Source: Mesorhizobium sp. M7A.F.Ca.US.008.03.1.1
GTDB lineage: Bacteria; Pseudomonadota; Alphaproteobacteria; Rhizobiales; Rhizobiaceae
DNA length: 64,000 bases
Direction: 5' to 3'
Assembly: GCF_003997495.1 (NCBI RefSeq)
Contig: NZ_RZRU01000028.1
Span: 1-64,000, forward strand
The notes under the pieces were generated by a model. The model was not told where the DNA came from. It ran no database searches and saw nothing but the letters and a program-made list of their open reading frames with translations. Position numbers and translations under genes: made by a program. Every line of letters starts with the position of its first letter. The first letter of the stretch is position 1. Below are positions 33,123-42,458 of this stretch, in pieces.

Positions 33123-36100
33123 ATGAGCCTCATTCCCACCATCGGCCTGCCGAAAGGCCGTGCCGGCCAGTTCATCGTCGACGGCGTCGCCGACGGCTAC
33201 GAAGCCTTTGCGTTGGTGCAGGCGGCACTCGAGATCGCGCCCGACAAGCCGGTTCTGTTCGTGGCGCGCGACGGTCAGCGGCTGCCGGCGATCATCGAGG
33301 CATTGTCCTTCGCGGCGCCCGGCCTGCCGGTGCTGGAACTGCCGGCCTGGGATTGCTTGCCCTACGACCGCGTCTCGCCCGGCTCGGATGCCGCCGCCAA
33401 GCGCCTCGATGCGCTGACCGCCATGATCGCGCTGGCGAAGAAGCCGCACCGCGCCGTCATCCTCACCACCGCCAATGCATTGTTGCAGCGCATTCCGCCG
33501 TCCGAGCTGGTCGAGGCACAGACTTTTCATGCCAGGCCCGGCAACCAGATCGACATGAACGTGCTGGTGTCGCGGCTGGAAACGTCCGGCTTCGAGCGCG
33601 TGCCGACCGTGCGTGGTATCGGTGAATTCGCGGTGCGCGGCGGCATTCTCGACCTGTTTGCGCCCGGATGGACCGAGGCGCTCAGGCTCGATTTCTTTGG
33701 CGACACGCTGGAATCGATTCGTGTCTTCGATGCCGCCACCCAGCGCACCACCGGCCAACGCAAGTCGATGGCGCTGCAGGCGATGAGCGAAGTGGCGCTG
33801 ACGCCGGAAACCATCAGCCGCTTCCGCCGCTCCTATATCGAAGCCTTTGGCGCACCGCAGCGCGATGACGGACTCTATGCGGCGGTCAGCGAAGGGCGTC
33901 GCTTCGCCGGCATGGAGCACTGGCTGCCGTTCTTTTACGAACGGCTGGAGACGGTGTTCGACTATCTGCCTGACACGCCTGTCATCTTTGACCATCTGGC
34001 GCATGAAGCGCTGGCCGAGCGCCACACGCTGATCCTCGACCACTACGAGGCGCGCAGGAAGCAGGCCGACGGCGCGCTGAAGGATGCGGTGCCCTACAAG
34101 CCGGTGCCGCCGGACCTGCTCTATCTCTCACCGGAAAACCTGATCGCCTCGCTTGGACCGCGCGAAGCGATCGATTTCACGCCGTTCGACGCGCCCGACG
34201 TTGGCGCCAAGAAGGTCTATCACGCCGGCTCGCGCCACGGCCGCAGCTTCGTCGAGGAGCGCGCCGATCCGAACGCCAACGTGTTCGATGTCGTCGTCAA
34301 GCACATCGCCGACGAGCGCGCGGCGCGCCGCCGCGTCGTCATCGCCGGCTGGACCGACGGCTCGCTCGACCGGCTTGGCCAGATCCTTGCCGAACACCAT
34401 CTCGGCAACCTCAAGCAAGTGGCGACGCTGGCGGAAGCCGAAAAGCTCGAACCGGGGCAGGCGGCCCTGGCCGTCCTGCCGCTCGAATCCGGCTTCGAGA
34501 CCGAAAAACTGGTCGTCGTCGCCGAACAGGACATTCTCGGCGATCGGCTGATCCGGCGCTCGAAGCGCAAGAAGCGTCCCTCGGATTTCATTGCCGAGGC
34601 CTCGGCGCTGTCGGCCGGCGACATTGTTGTCCATGCCGACCACGGCATTGGCCGTTTCATTGGCCTGCGCACCATCGAAGCGGTCGGCGCGCCGCATGAT
34701 TGCCTGGAAATCCACTATGCCGGTGACGACAGGCTGTTCCTGCCGGTCGAGAATATCGAGCTTCTGTCACGCTACGGCTCTGACACAGCCGAGGCGACGC
34801 TGGACAAGCTTGGCGGTGGTGCCTGGCAGTCGCGCAAGGCGCGGCTGAAGAAGCGCCTGCTCGACATGGCCGGGCAGTTGATCCGCATCGCCGCCGAGCG
34901 GCAGATGCGCTCCGCACCGCCACTGGTGCCGGCAGAAGGCCTCTATGGCGAGTTCGCCGCCCGCTTCCCTTATGAAGAGACCGACGACCAGCAGACGGCC
35001 ATCGATTCGGTGCGCGACGATCTTGCTGCCGGCAAGCCGATGGACCGGCTGATTTGCGGTGATGTCGGCTTCGGCAAGACGGAAGTAGCACTCCGCGCCG
35101 CCTTCATCGCGGCGATGGAGGGTTTTCAGGTGGCGGTTGTGGTGCCGACGACATTGTTGTCGCGCCAGCATTTCAAGACGTTTTCGCAGCGCTTTTCCGG
35201 CCTGCCGATCCGTGTCGCCCAGGCGTCGCGGCTGGTCGGCGCCAAGGAACTGGCCGAAACCAAGAAAGGCATCGCCGAGGGCCAGGTCGACATCGTCATC
35301 GGCACCCATGCGCTGCTCGGTTCCGCGATCTCGTTCAAGAACCTTGGCCTGCTGATCATCGATGAGGAGCAGCACTTTGGCGTCAAGCACAAGGAGCGGC
35401 TGAAGGATCTGAAGACCGACGTGCACGTGCTGACGCTGTCGGCGACGCCGATCCCGCGCACGCTGCAACTGGCGTTGACCGGGGTGCGCGAGCTGTCGCT
35501 GATCGCCACGCCGCCGGTCGACCGCATGGCGGTGCGCACCTTCATCTCGCCATTCGATCCGCTGGTCATTCGCGAGACGCTGCTGCGCGAGCGCTATCGC
35601 GGCGGGCACTCTTTCTACGTCGTTCCGCGCATCAGCGATCTGGCGGAAATCTATGATTTCCTAAGAGAATCCGTGCCTGAACTGAAGGTGGCGGTGGCCC
35701 ATGGCCAGATGCCGCCGGGCGAACTCGACGACATCATGAATGCCTTCTACGACGGCCAGTACGATGTGCTTTTGTCGACGACCATTGTGGAATCGGGTCT
35801 CGATATCCCGACCGCCAACACGCTGATCATCCATCGCGCCGACATGTTCGGCCTGTCGCAGCTTTACCAGTTGCGCGGCCGCGTCGGCCGTTCGAAGGTG
35901 CGCGCCTATGCGCTGTTCACGCTGCCGGCCAACCGCAAGCTCACCGACACCGCCGAGCGCCGGCTGAAGGTGCTGCAATCGCTCGATACTCTGGGCGCCG
36001 GCTTCCAATTGGCCAGCCACGACCTCGATATCAGAGGCGCCGGCAATCTTCTCGGTGAAGAACAGTCCGGCCACATCAAGGAGGTCGGCTTCGAGCTTTA

Positions 36101-36620
36101 TCAGCAGATGCTGGAGGAAGCCGTCGCCGAGGTGAAGGATTCCGGCGAAGTGCAGGATGGCGGCTGGTCGCCGCAGATCGCCGTCGGCACGGCGGTGATG
36201 ATCCCGGAAAGCTATGTGCCCGACTTGCAGCTCAGGCTGGCGCTCTACCGCCGTCTCGGCGATCTCGAAAACACCGAGGAAATCGATGCTTTCGGCGCCG
36301 AGCTGATCGACCGCTTCGGCCCGCTGCCGGAGGAGGTCAAGCATCTGCTCAAGATCGTCTTCATCAAGGCGCTCTGCCGCAAGGCCAATGTCGAAAAACT
36401 CGACGCCGGGCCGAAGGGTGTCGTCATTCATTTCCGCAAGCGCGAATTCTCCAACCCGGTCGGGCTGGTCCGGTTCATCGGCGAGCAGGGCTCGCTGGCC
36501 AAGATCCGGCCGGACCACAGCGTCGTGTTCGTGCGCGACTGGCCCACAGCCGAGAAGCGGCTGGCGGGCTCCGCGGTCGTCATGACCCAGCTGGCGCGGC
36601 TGGTGGAGAAGGCGGCTTAG
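33123..36620 (+). CDS. mfd: transcription-repair coupling factor Mfd
   Basis: This 1165-residue protein is of normal length. A UvrB-like module occupies about the first 350 residues; the RNA-polymerase-interacting domain follows around VVHADHGIGRFIGL near residue 500. RecG-like motor motifs are GDVGFGKTEVALRAAF near residue 645 and IIDEEQHFGVKHKE near 746, followed by the TRCF domain at the C-terminus. It removes stalled RNA polymerase and recruits UvrA. It probably shares a transcript with sdhE. Confidence 0.97.
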   Translation: MSLIPTIGLPKGRAGQFIVDGVADGYEAFALVQAALEIAPDKPVLFVARDGQRLPAIIEALSFAAPGLPVLELPAWDCLPYDRVSPGSDAAAKRLDALTAMIALAKKPHRAVILTTANALLQRIPPSELVEAQTFHARPGNQIDMNVLVSRLETSGFERVPTVRGIGEFAVRGGILDLFAPGWTEALRLDFFGDTLESIRVFDAATQRTTGQRKSMALQAMSEVALTPETISRFRRSYIEAFGAPQRDDGLYAAVSEGRRFAGMEHWLPFFYERLETVFDYLPDTPVIFDHLAHEALAERHTLILDHYEARRKQADGALKDAVPYKPVPPDLLYLSPENLIASLGPREAIDFTPFDAPDVGAKKVYHAGSRHGRSFVEERADPNANVFDVVVKHIADERAARRRVVIAGWTDGSLDRLGQILAEHHLGNLKQVATLAEAEKLEPGQAALAVLPLESGFETEKLVVVAEQDILGDRLIRRSKRKKRPSDFIAEASALSAGDIVVHADHGIGRFIGLRTIEAVGAPHDCLEIHYAGDDRLFLPVENIELLSRYGSDTAEATLDKLGGGAWQSRKARLKKRLLDMAGQLIRIAAERQMRSAPPLVPAEGLYGEFAARFPYEETDDQQTAIDSVRDDLAAGKPMDRLICGDVGFGKTEVALRAAFIAAMEGFQVAVVVPTTLLSRQHFKTFSQRFSGLPIRVAQASRLVGAKELAETKKGIAEGQVDIVIGTHALLGSAISFKNLGLLIIDEEQHFGVKHKERLKDLKTDVHVLTLSATPIPRTLQLALTGVRELSLIATPPVDRMAVRTFISPFDPLVIRETLLRERYRGGHSFYVVPRISDLAEIYDFLRESVPELKVAVAHGQMPPGELDDIMNAFYDGQYDVLLSTTIVESGLDIPTANTLIIHRADMFGLSQLYQLRGRVGRSKVRAYALFTLPANRKLTDTAERRLKVLQSLDTLGAGFQLASHDLDIRGAGNLLGEEQSGHIKEVGFELYQQMLEEAVAEVKDSGEVQDGGWSPQIAVGTAVMIPESYVPDLQLRLALYRRLGDLENTEEIDAFGAELIDRFGPLPEEVKHLLKIVFIKALCRKANVEKLDAGPKGVVIHFRKREFSNPVGLVRFIGEQGSLAKIRPDHSVVFVRDWPTAEKRLAGSAVVMTQLARLVEKAA

Positions 36621-36754
36621 AGCAGCCGGCACATTCGCCAGCGCTTGAATTCCGGTCTAGAATAGGAAATCGGCTTCGTGTATGGAGCCGCGATCCCCAT
36701 TAGGGGGTGGGAATGGCGGAGTGTAGGCCGCTGGAAAGAGCGTTGGGTGCAGCG

Positions 36755-38128
36755 ATGACGAAATGGTCGCCGAATTCGTGGAGAGCAATGCCGATCAAGC
36801 AGGTTCCTGCCTATCCGGACCTTGCCGCGCTGAAGAACACGGAAGCCCAGCTCGCCACCTTTCCGCCGCTGGTTTTTGCCGGCGAGGCGCGCAAGCTGAA
36901 GAAGCAGCTCGCTTCTGTCGCTGCCGGTGATGCATTCCTCCTCCAGGGCGGCGATTGCGCCGAGAGCTTTGCCGAGCATGGCGCGGACAACATCCGCGAC
37001 TTCTTCCGCGTCTTCCTGCAGATGTCGGTGGTGCTCACCTTCGCCGGCGCGCAGCCGGTGGTGAAGGTCGGCCGCGTTGCCGGCCAGTTTGCCAAGCCGC
37101 GCTCATCCGACAACGAGACCAAGGGCGAGGTGACGCTGCCCAGCTACCGCGGCGACATCATCAACGGCATCGAATTCGACCCGAAGTCGCGCATTCCGGA
37201 TCCTGCCCGCCAGGAAATGGCGTACCGCCAGTCGGCGGCGACGCTCAACCTTCTGCGCGCCTTCGCGCAAGGCGGTTATGCCAGCCTGGAGAATGTGCAC
37301 CGCTGGATGCTCGGCTTCGTGTCCGACAGCCCACAGGGCGAGAAATACGAGTCTCTTGCCAACCGCATCACCGAGACGATGGACTTCATGAAGGCCGTCG
37401 GCATTACCTCGGAAACCAACTACGCGCTGCGCGAGACCGATTTCTACACCAGCCACGAGGCGCTGCTGCTCGGCTACGAGGAGGCGCTGACCCGCGTCGA
37501 TTCGACCTCCGGCGACTGGTACGCCACCTCGGGCCACATGATCTGGATCGGCGACCGGACCCGCCAGCCCGACCATGCGCATGTCGAATATTGCCGTGGG
37601 ATCAAGAACCCGCTGGGGCTGAAATGCGGTCCGTCGCTGACGCCTGACGGGTTGCTGGAGCTGATCGACCTGCTCAACCCCGAAAACGAGCCGGGCCGGC
37701 TGACGCTGATTGCACGTTTCGGTTCCGACAAGGTCGCCGACCATCTGCCGAAGCTGGTGCGCGCGGTGCAGAAGGAAGGCCGCAGCGTGGTGTGGTCGTC
37801 GGACCCGATGCACGGCAACACGATCGAGGCCGCCGGTTACAAGACGCGGCCGTTCGACCGCATCCTCAAGGAGGTGCAAACCTTCTTCGAGGTGCACCGC
37901 GCCGAAGGCACCCATCCGGGCGGCATCCATGTCGAGATGACCGGCAAGAACGTCACCGAATGCACCGGTGGCGCGCGCGCCATCACCGCCGAGGAGTTGC
38001 AGGACCGCTACCACACGCATTGCGACCCGCGCCTCAATGCCGACCAGGCGATCGAATTGGCCTTCCTGGTCTCGGATCTGTTGAAGAAGAGCCACCCGGT
38101 ACAGCACAAGCAGGCGGTCAACGGCTGA
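36755..38128 (+). CDS. class II 3-deoxy-7-phosphoheptulonate synthase (DAHP synthase)
   Basis: This 457-residue enzyme of the plant-like class II family carries out the first step of the shikimate pathway (PEP plus erythrose-4-P). Conserved blocks include FLLQGGDCAESF, the metal- and substrate-binding VWSSDPMHGNT near residue 355, and GGIHVEMTGKNVTEC near 395. The start at 36755 (MTKWSPNSW) fits the family, but an in-frame ATG at 36713 has a better ribosome binding site (GGGGGTGGGA), adding 14 residues. A strong terminator follows. Confidence 0.95.
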   Translation: MTKWSPNSWRAMPIKQVPAYPDLAALKNTEAQLATFPPLVFAGEARKLKKQLASVAAGDAFLLQGGDCAESFAEHGADNIRDFFRVFLQMSVVLTFAGAQPVVKVGRVAGQFAKPRSSDNETKGEVTLPSYRGDIINGIEFDPKSRIPDPARQEMAYRQSAATLNLLRAFAQGGYASLENVHRWMLGFVSDSPQGEKYESLANRITETMDFMKAVGITSETNYALRETDFYTSHEALLLGYEEALTRVDSTSGDWYATSGHMIWIGDRTRQPDHAHVEYCRGIKNPLGLKCGPSLTPDGLLELIDLLNPENEPGRLTLIARFGSDKVADHLPKLVRAVQKEGRSVVWSSDPMHGNTIEAAGYKTRPFDRILKEVQTFFEVHRAEGTHPGGIHVEMTGKNVTECTGGARAITAEELQDRYHTHCDPRLNADQAIELAFLVSDLLKKSHPVQHKQAVNG

Positions 38129-38154
38129 TTTTCGCAGTCCGAATAAGATCCATG

Positions 38155-38186
38155 AAAGGGCGTCCGAGAAATCGGGCGCCTTTTAT
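38155..38186 (+). terminator. intrinsic terminator after DAHP synthase
   Basis: AAAGGGCGTCCGA (38155-38167) pairs with TCGGGCGCCTTTT (38172-38184) over a GAAA loop, 13 pairs with two wobbles, running into T. The A-rich left arm makes it usable on the minus strand too, for the convergent GGDEF gene. Confidence 0.85.
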
Positions 38187-38248
38187 GTCTGCGCTAGTCT
38201 GGTGTTCCCTGCACGAGCCAGCAGGCGGGGAGGCAAGAGCCGAAACTG

Positions 38249-39319
38249 TCAGTCCTTCTTGTAGAGCAACCAGCTCTTGCCGGCCCGGCCTGCCATCGTC
38301 GAGTGCTTGGTGACCCGGTTGCGGCCACTGACCTTTGAGCGATAGAGCGCCCGGTCGGCCTTGGTGTAGAGATCTTCGGGTCCTTCGGCTTCGGACGCCA
38401 TGCAGATACCCATCGAGACGGTGACGGTGCCGTAATTCGTGCCGGTCTGGCTGCTGGTGAACGGCGTCTGCTCGATCAGGGCGCGAATGCGCTCCGCAAC
38501 GTCATAGGTGGCGTCCTCGCTGGCGCCCTCGATGATCAGCGCGAACTCCTCGCCGCCGGTGCGAGCGACGAACATGTCGCCGCGAATGCTGGTCTGGAAG
38601 ATATCGGCGATGCTCTGGATGATCTTGTCGCCGACCGGGTGGCCATAGCGGTCGTTGATGTCCTTGAAACGGTCGATGTCGGCAAGGACCAGGGCGTTGA
38701 ACAGGATACCCCTGTTGCTGTTGTAGATCCTGGTGATTTCCTTGTCGAAGGCGCGGCGATTCCAGATATGGGTCAAGGGATCGGTGTCGGCCAGCCGCTT
38801 GTACTCCTCGAGCTTCGATTTGACGCTCTCGAGTTCGGCCGTCTTGTCGCTGAGCGTCGAGGCCACCTGCCGGCCGTGATCGATCGTCGAATTGGTGGCA
38901 GCCGCCATGGCGTTGGCGATCTTGTGCAAGAGATCCTGAGAGAGAAGGCTGCGGCCGCTGAGGCCGCTCGATGTCTCATCGAGGACCCTGCCGTATTTCT
39001 CGATGTGGCTGCGCTCGCTCCGCAGCAGCGAAGCAACCTCCTCGAGCTCCCTGGCAATGACGTCTCGGGCATGCTCGACGATTCCAGGACCGTGGTTGTG
39101 GGCAAAGAAAGTGCGCCCGATCTGATCCAGTTCATCCTGTGTCGGCCGGCTGCTCAGCGAGACGACGGCCAGGCTGAGTTCGCGATTGGTGCCGCTCAGG
39201 GCCTCATAGAAGATCTCGTAATTGCGCGGCAGCCCGAGCACGCCCAACTGGCGCATTGTCGCGACAACAGTGGCTGCAATGTCGGTGCTTCGTTCGGTCG
39301 GGACAGCTGCCGGCTGCAT
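38249..39319 (-). CDS. diguanylate cyclase (GGDEF domain) with helical N-terminal region
   Basis: In this 356-residue cytoplasmic protein, residues 1-170 are helical with a coiled-coil stretch before the GGDEF domain (about 185-345). The active motif is TGGEEFAL. The I-site position reads RGDM instead of RxxD, so product inhibition is probably lost. No membrane segment or receiver is visible, so the input signal is unknown. The start is set at 39319, with GGGGA upstream; the extension to 39457 is rejected. A 16-base palindrome and a CtrA-like box lie upstream. Confidence 0.9.
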   Translation of the reverse strand: MQPAAVPTERSTDIAATVVATMRQLGVLGLPRNYEIFYEALSGTNRELSLAVVSLSSRPTQDELDQIGRTFFAHNHGPGIVEHARDVIARELEEVASLLRSERSHIEKYGRVLDETSSGLSGRSLLSQDLLHKIANAMAAATNSTIDHGRQVASTLSDKTAELESVKSKLEEYKRLADTDPLTHIWNRRAFDKEITRIYNSNRGILFNALVLADIDRFKDINDRYGHPVGDKIIQSIADIFQTSIRGDMFVARTGGEEFALIIEGASEDATYDVAERIRALIEQTPFTSSQTGTNYGTVTVSMGICMASEAEGPEDLYTKADRALYRSKVSGRNRVTKHSTMAGRAGKSWLLYKKD

Positions 39320-39346
39320 CTTGGTTCTTCCCCTCGGATCCTCCGC

Positions 39347-39362
39347 GGAATTCGCGAATTCC
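39347..39362. promoter_or_regulatory. perfect 16-base palindrome upstream of the GGDEF gene
   Basis: GGAATTCGCGAATTCC, fully self-complementary, 28-43 bases upstream of the chosen start. Its position suits an operator covering the transcription start. The regulator is unknown. Confidence 0.45.
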
Positions 39363-39470
39363 CTTTGTCGCCGAGCCCTGGGGAATGCGACCGACACCTC
39401 GGAATAACTTGCGAAGGGATGCGTCCCCACCCACGGCCTTCGCTTGCAGATGACCATAAATGCGCTGTCG

Positions 39471-39485
39471 CTAAAGTTTCCTTAA
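39471..39485 (-). promoter_or_regulatory. CtrA-like box upstream of the GGDEF gene
   Basis: On the minus strand, TTAAGGAAACTTTAG: TTAA-N7-TTAG, one mismatch from the CtrA consensus, and the spacer GGAAACT resembles common alphaproteobacterial CtrA sites. It is about 150 bases upstream of the GGDEF start. Confidence 0.4.
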
Positions 39486-39728
39486 CTGACAGAGGTTCGG
39501 CGGGTTTTCTCTGTCTGCGGGCTGTAGGAGCTCTAATCCGCGCGTCCAACAGTTGGAAATAACGCCGGTGCGGAGGCTTGAATTCGCGATTCGCGCATCG
39601 CGCTCTTGAAAATGAAACCGAATTTCGGATTCTCCACGCCAGTACATGTCGCATTTGCTTGCGTGCGTGCGCCGCAAAGCTGGAATCCTGAAGGCGATAC
39701 CAGGCACTTTTCTTCAAGGAGGATCGAC

Positions 39729-40145
39729 GTGAGTGATGGTCACCAGGGATCGTGTCTGTGCGGAGCGGTCCGCTTCAGAACGAACGGAGCGCTGCGTGGC
39801 GTCGTCTATTGTCATTGCTCGCAATGCCGCAAGCAGAGCGGACATTTCTATGCCGCGACCAATGTTGCCAACGCCGACATCGTGATCGAAGGCGTGGAAA
39901 GTATCACCTGGTACGAAGCCTCCACCTTCGCCAGGCGTGGGTTCTGCAAGGCATGCGGGTCGGTGCTGTTCTGGAAGCCGCGAGACCAGGACTACGTTTC
40001 AGTCATGGCGGGATCGTTCGACAAGCCGACAAGCCTCGAGGGGGAATGCCATATCTTTGTCGGTGACAAGGGCGACTATTATTCGATCGACGACGGGCTG
40101 CCACAGTTTGAAAAGTCGACACCGTCCATACCGGTTGCTGAATGA
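39729..40145 (+). CDS. GFA-family (glutathione-dependent formaldehyde-activating enzyme-like) protein
   Basis: This 138-residue zinc-binding protein has the GFA Cys pattern: CLCGAVRF, then CHCSQCRKQSG, then FCKACGS. Most family members are not proven formaldehyde-activating enzymes, and the substrate is open. The start is the GTG at 39729 because AAGGAGG lies six bases upstream; the frame extends to 39606 but that part is not conserved-looking. Confidence 0.88.
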   Translation: MSDGHQGSCLCGAVRFRTNGALRGVVYCHCSQCRKQSGHFYAATNVANADIVIEGVESITWYEASTFARRGFCKACGSVLFWKPRDQDYVSVMAGSFDKPTSLEGECHIFVGDKGDYYSIDDGLPQFEKSTPSIPVAE

Positions 40146-40226
40146 ATCTTGGACAAGTCACCTTATTCCATTGATCTGGCCAGCCATTGCATTATCCCGT
40201 GCCGGTGATTCGCAAAGGGGTTTGGC

Positions 40227-40586
40227 ATGCAGCGGCTGATCGACGCTTTTTTCAATTCGGTGCGGGCGTTTCGCAAGCTTGCCGCCAGCGAGAAGGCTTT
40301 CCAGCAGGAACTGACGCTGCTTGCGCTGGCACTGCCGCTCGGCTGGTTCGTTTCGATCTCGTGGCGCGGTTATGCCTTGCTGATCGGCGCGGTGCTGCTC
40401 TTGATCATGGTCGAGGTGCTTAACACCGGCATCGAGGCGGCATGCGACGCTTTCAGCCGCGAGTTCAATGTCGATATCCAGCTGGCCAAGGACTGCGGTT
40501 CGCTGGCGGTGCTGATTTCGGTGCTCATCGTTGCCGGCGTCTGGGGCATCGCCATTATCGAGCGGATTACGGGACTACCGATCTAG
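40227..40586 (+). CDS. dgkA: diacylglycerol kinase
   Basis: This 119-residue integral membrane enzyme has three hydrophobic segments and the prokaryotic DAGK active-site block EVLNTGIEAACD near residue 65. It phosphorylates diacylglycerol to phosphatidic acid, recycling lipid released by periplasmic glucan or LPS modification. The length is normal for the family. Confidence 0.93.
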   Translation: MQRLIDAFFNSVRAFRKLAASEKAFQQELTLLALALPLGWFVSISWRGYALLIGAVLLLIMVEVLNTGIEAACDAFSREFNVDIQLAKDCGSLAVLISVLIVAGVWGIAIIERITGLPI

Positions 40587-40626
40587 CCTTTCGATCCCTA
40601 CATGCCAGTCACCAAAGGAGACTGTC

Positions 40627-41214
40627 ATGGCCGAGGCCGCCAATTTTCTGCTTCTCGATCGCAAGAGCCTGCCGGACGATCTGCGCTGGCTCGTCGAAAG
40701 ATACCCGCGTGAAAACTGGCAGGACCATGCCAATGTCCACGGCATCGCAAATATATGGCTGCAGCGGCATGACATGTTCCGCGAACTTGGCGGCATGCTG
40801 GCCAACGGCATTGGCGACTACCGTGAGGGACGGCTGACGGCGCCTGATTTCGCGCGCTGGTTCGCGCCGCGCCTCAATCATTTTCTAGGCAATCTCGACG
40901 GTCACCACAATGTCGAGGATTATCACTATTTTCCGGTCTTCGCCAAGGCCGAGCCCCGTTTGAAGCGCGGCTTCGAGATTCTCGATACCGACCATCACAC
41001 CATTCATGAAGGGCTGGAGCGCAATGCCGAGGCGGCCAATGCGTTCATCAAGACGCTTCAGGAGAGCGAAGACAGGCAGCGCTTTGCCGCCGACGCCTAT
41101 GCCGACGAAAACAGCCGGCTGATCCTCATGCTGACAAGGCATCTTGCCGACGAGGAAGACCTGATCATCCCGCTTATCCTCGATCGGGGGGATCAGGCGC
41201 TCGGCGTGGATTGA
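40627..41214 (+). CDS. hemerythrin HHE domain protein
   Basis: This 195-residue helical protein has His/Glu iron-ligand motifs typical of HHE domains: DGHHNVEDYHYFP near residue 93, DTDHHTIHEGLE near 121 and TRHLADEEDLIIP near 175. Such proteins bind a di-iron centre and sense or handle oxygen or nitric oxide. The start has AAAGGAG upstream. It follows dgkA by 40 bases and may share its transcript. Confidence 0.85.
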   Translation: MAEAANFLLLDRKSLPDDLRWLVERYPRENWQDHANVHGIANIWLQRHDMFRELGGMLANGIGDYREGRLTAPDFARWFAPRLNHFLGNLDGHHNVEDYHYFPVFAKAEPRLKRGFEILDTDHHTIHEGLERNAEAANAFIKTLQESEDRQRFAADAYADENSRLILMLTRHLADEEDLIIPLILDRGDQALGVD

Positions 41215-41217
41215 CGA

Positions 41218-41805
41218 TCAGCCTTCCCTGGCGCGTTCCTTCCTGGCGATGTGACGGGCGACGAGCCATGCCAGAACGGCCACGGTCAGGCCGATGCCAA
41301 GCCCGATCAGCAACCGTTCGTGATGCATCAAAGCCTGGCCGATGAAATGCTCTGCGCCAAGTCCAAAGACATAACCGATCGTACCGAACAGCACCGCCCA
41401 GACCGCCGATGAAAGCGCGTTGAGGATGACGAAGCGCGGCGCAGGGATATTGGAAAGCCCGGCCGCAATGCCGCCGACGAGACGCATGCCGTAGATATAG
41501 CGGTTGGACAGCACGAAAATGTCGGGATGGGTATTGAGCAGGCGAAAGGCGCGGCGAAAGCCGGGCCGTTTGCGCAATCTGACGACATAGGGATGGTCGG
41601 CAAAGCTTCGTCCGAGGATGAAGAAGAAAGTATCGCCGACGAAGGCGCCGAGCGCGGCCGCCAGGACGGCGTGCCACAGCACAAAGACCTGCTGGTGGGC
41701 AAAGAAACCGCCAAGAATGGCAGCACTTTCGCCTTCCGCGAGGCAACCGACAAAGAGGGCTAGCAGTCCATACTGTTCGATGAAATGATGGATAGCCTGC
41801 GTCAT
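41218..41805 (-). CDS. DedA family membrane protein
   Basis: This 195-residue protein has the SNARE-associated/DedA (VTT) pattern: FVGCLAEGESAAILGGFFAH near residue 19, GDTFFFILGR near 55, and the amphipathic SNRYIYGMRLVGGIAAGLS block near 96. DedA proteins act in lipid flipping and proton-motive-force homeostasis. The start overlaps the DUF1003 stop by ATGA, so the two are coupled. The frame continues upstream to 42171 through DUF1003; that part is a shadow. Confidence 0.9.
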   Translation of the reverse strand: MTQAIHHFIEQYGLLALFVGCLAEGESAAILGGFFAHQQVFVLWHAVLAAALGAFVGDTFFFILGRSFADHPYVVRLRKRPGFRRAFRLLNTHPDIFVLSNRYIYGMRLVGGIAAGLSNIPAPRFVILNALSSAVWAVLFGTIGYVFGLGAEHFIGQALMHHERLLIGLGIGLTVAVLAWLVARHIARKERAREG

Positions 41806-42365
41806 GAGGGTTGGGTCTGGGGGGTGAGCCGTTCGTCGATCCGCTTCAGCTGTTCGGCTATCTGCGCGATCTCGTCGCGCATGCCGATGATCTGGCTGTG
41901 GCGCAGCTCGTCCAGCTTTTCGTGCAGCGCCATGATCTCGATCTCGGCCTTCAAATTGACCTCGTAGTCGTGGGCGGCATCGATGCGGTCGCGCGCCGCC
42001 TGGCGGTTCTGCGACATCATGATCACCGGCGCCTGCAAGGCGGCGATCATCGAGAGCACGAGGTTGAGGAAGATGAAAGGGTAGGGGTCGAACGAATCTC
42101 GCCCCAGCAGCCACCAATTGGCGCCGATCCAGAGGATGAGGAAGGCGATGAAGGACAGGATGAAGGTCCACGAACCGCCGACGCGCGCAATGGCATCGGC
42201 GATACGGTCGCCCGCGCCCTGAAGCCCGGCGAGATTGTCATTGATGTCCTGCGATATGGGCTTGCGGTCGACGGTACTCTGAAGCACCCGCCTCTCAAGT
42301 TCGCTCAAATTCTCCGGGTTTCGCCTCAGCCAGCGATTGGCCAGTTCGGGCACGGTCTTGTTCAT
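41802..42365 (-). CDS. DUF1003 family membrane protein
   Basis: This 187-residue protein has two membrane segments (about residues 70-115, rich in Trp and Phe) between a hydrophilic N-terminus and a C-terminal coiled coil (EKLDELRHSQIIGMRDEI...). It matches DUF1003, of unknown function. The ATG at 42365 is preferred to 42386 because GGAGA lies a few bases upstream. It forms a two-gene unit with dedA. Confidence 0.88.
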   Translation of the reverse strand: MNKTVPELANRWLRRNPENLSELERRVLQSTVDRKPISQDINDNLAGLQGAGDRIADAIARVGGSWTFILSFIAFLILWIGANWWLLGRDSFDPYPFIFLNLVLSMIAALQAPVIMMSQNRQAARDRIDAAHDYEVNLKAEIEIMALHEKLDELRHSQIIGMRDEIAQIAEQLKRIDERLTPQTQPS

Positions 42366-42458
42366 GGATGTCTCCATACAAAGCATCGGCTTGGCAGCCT
42401 GGTTTCCATATAGGAAGATGCCGCTTCGTCAAAAGCACGACGTGGGGATGCAAGCAGA

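Larger units (their letters stand above)
39320..39728. other. 409-base divergent region between the GGDEF and GFA genes
   Basis: It holds the promoters of both genes. Visible elements are a perfect palindrome at 39347-39362, a CtrA-like box at 39471-39485 and the strong ribosome binding site of the GFA gene (AAGGAGG, 39716-39722). No further gene is supported. Confidence 0.6.
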
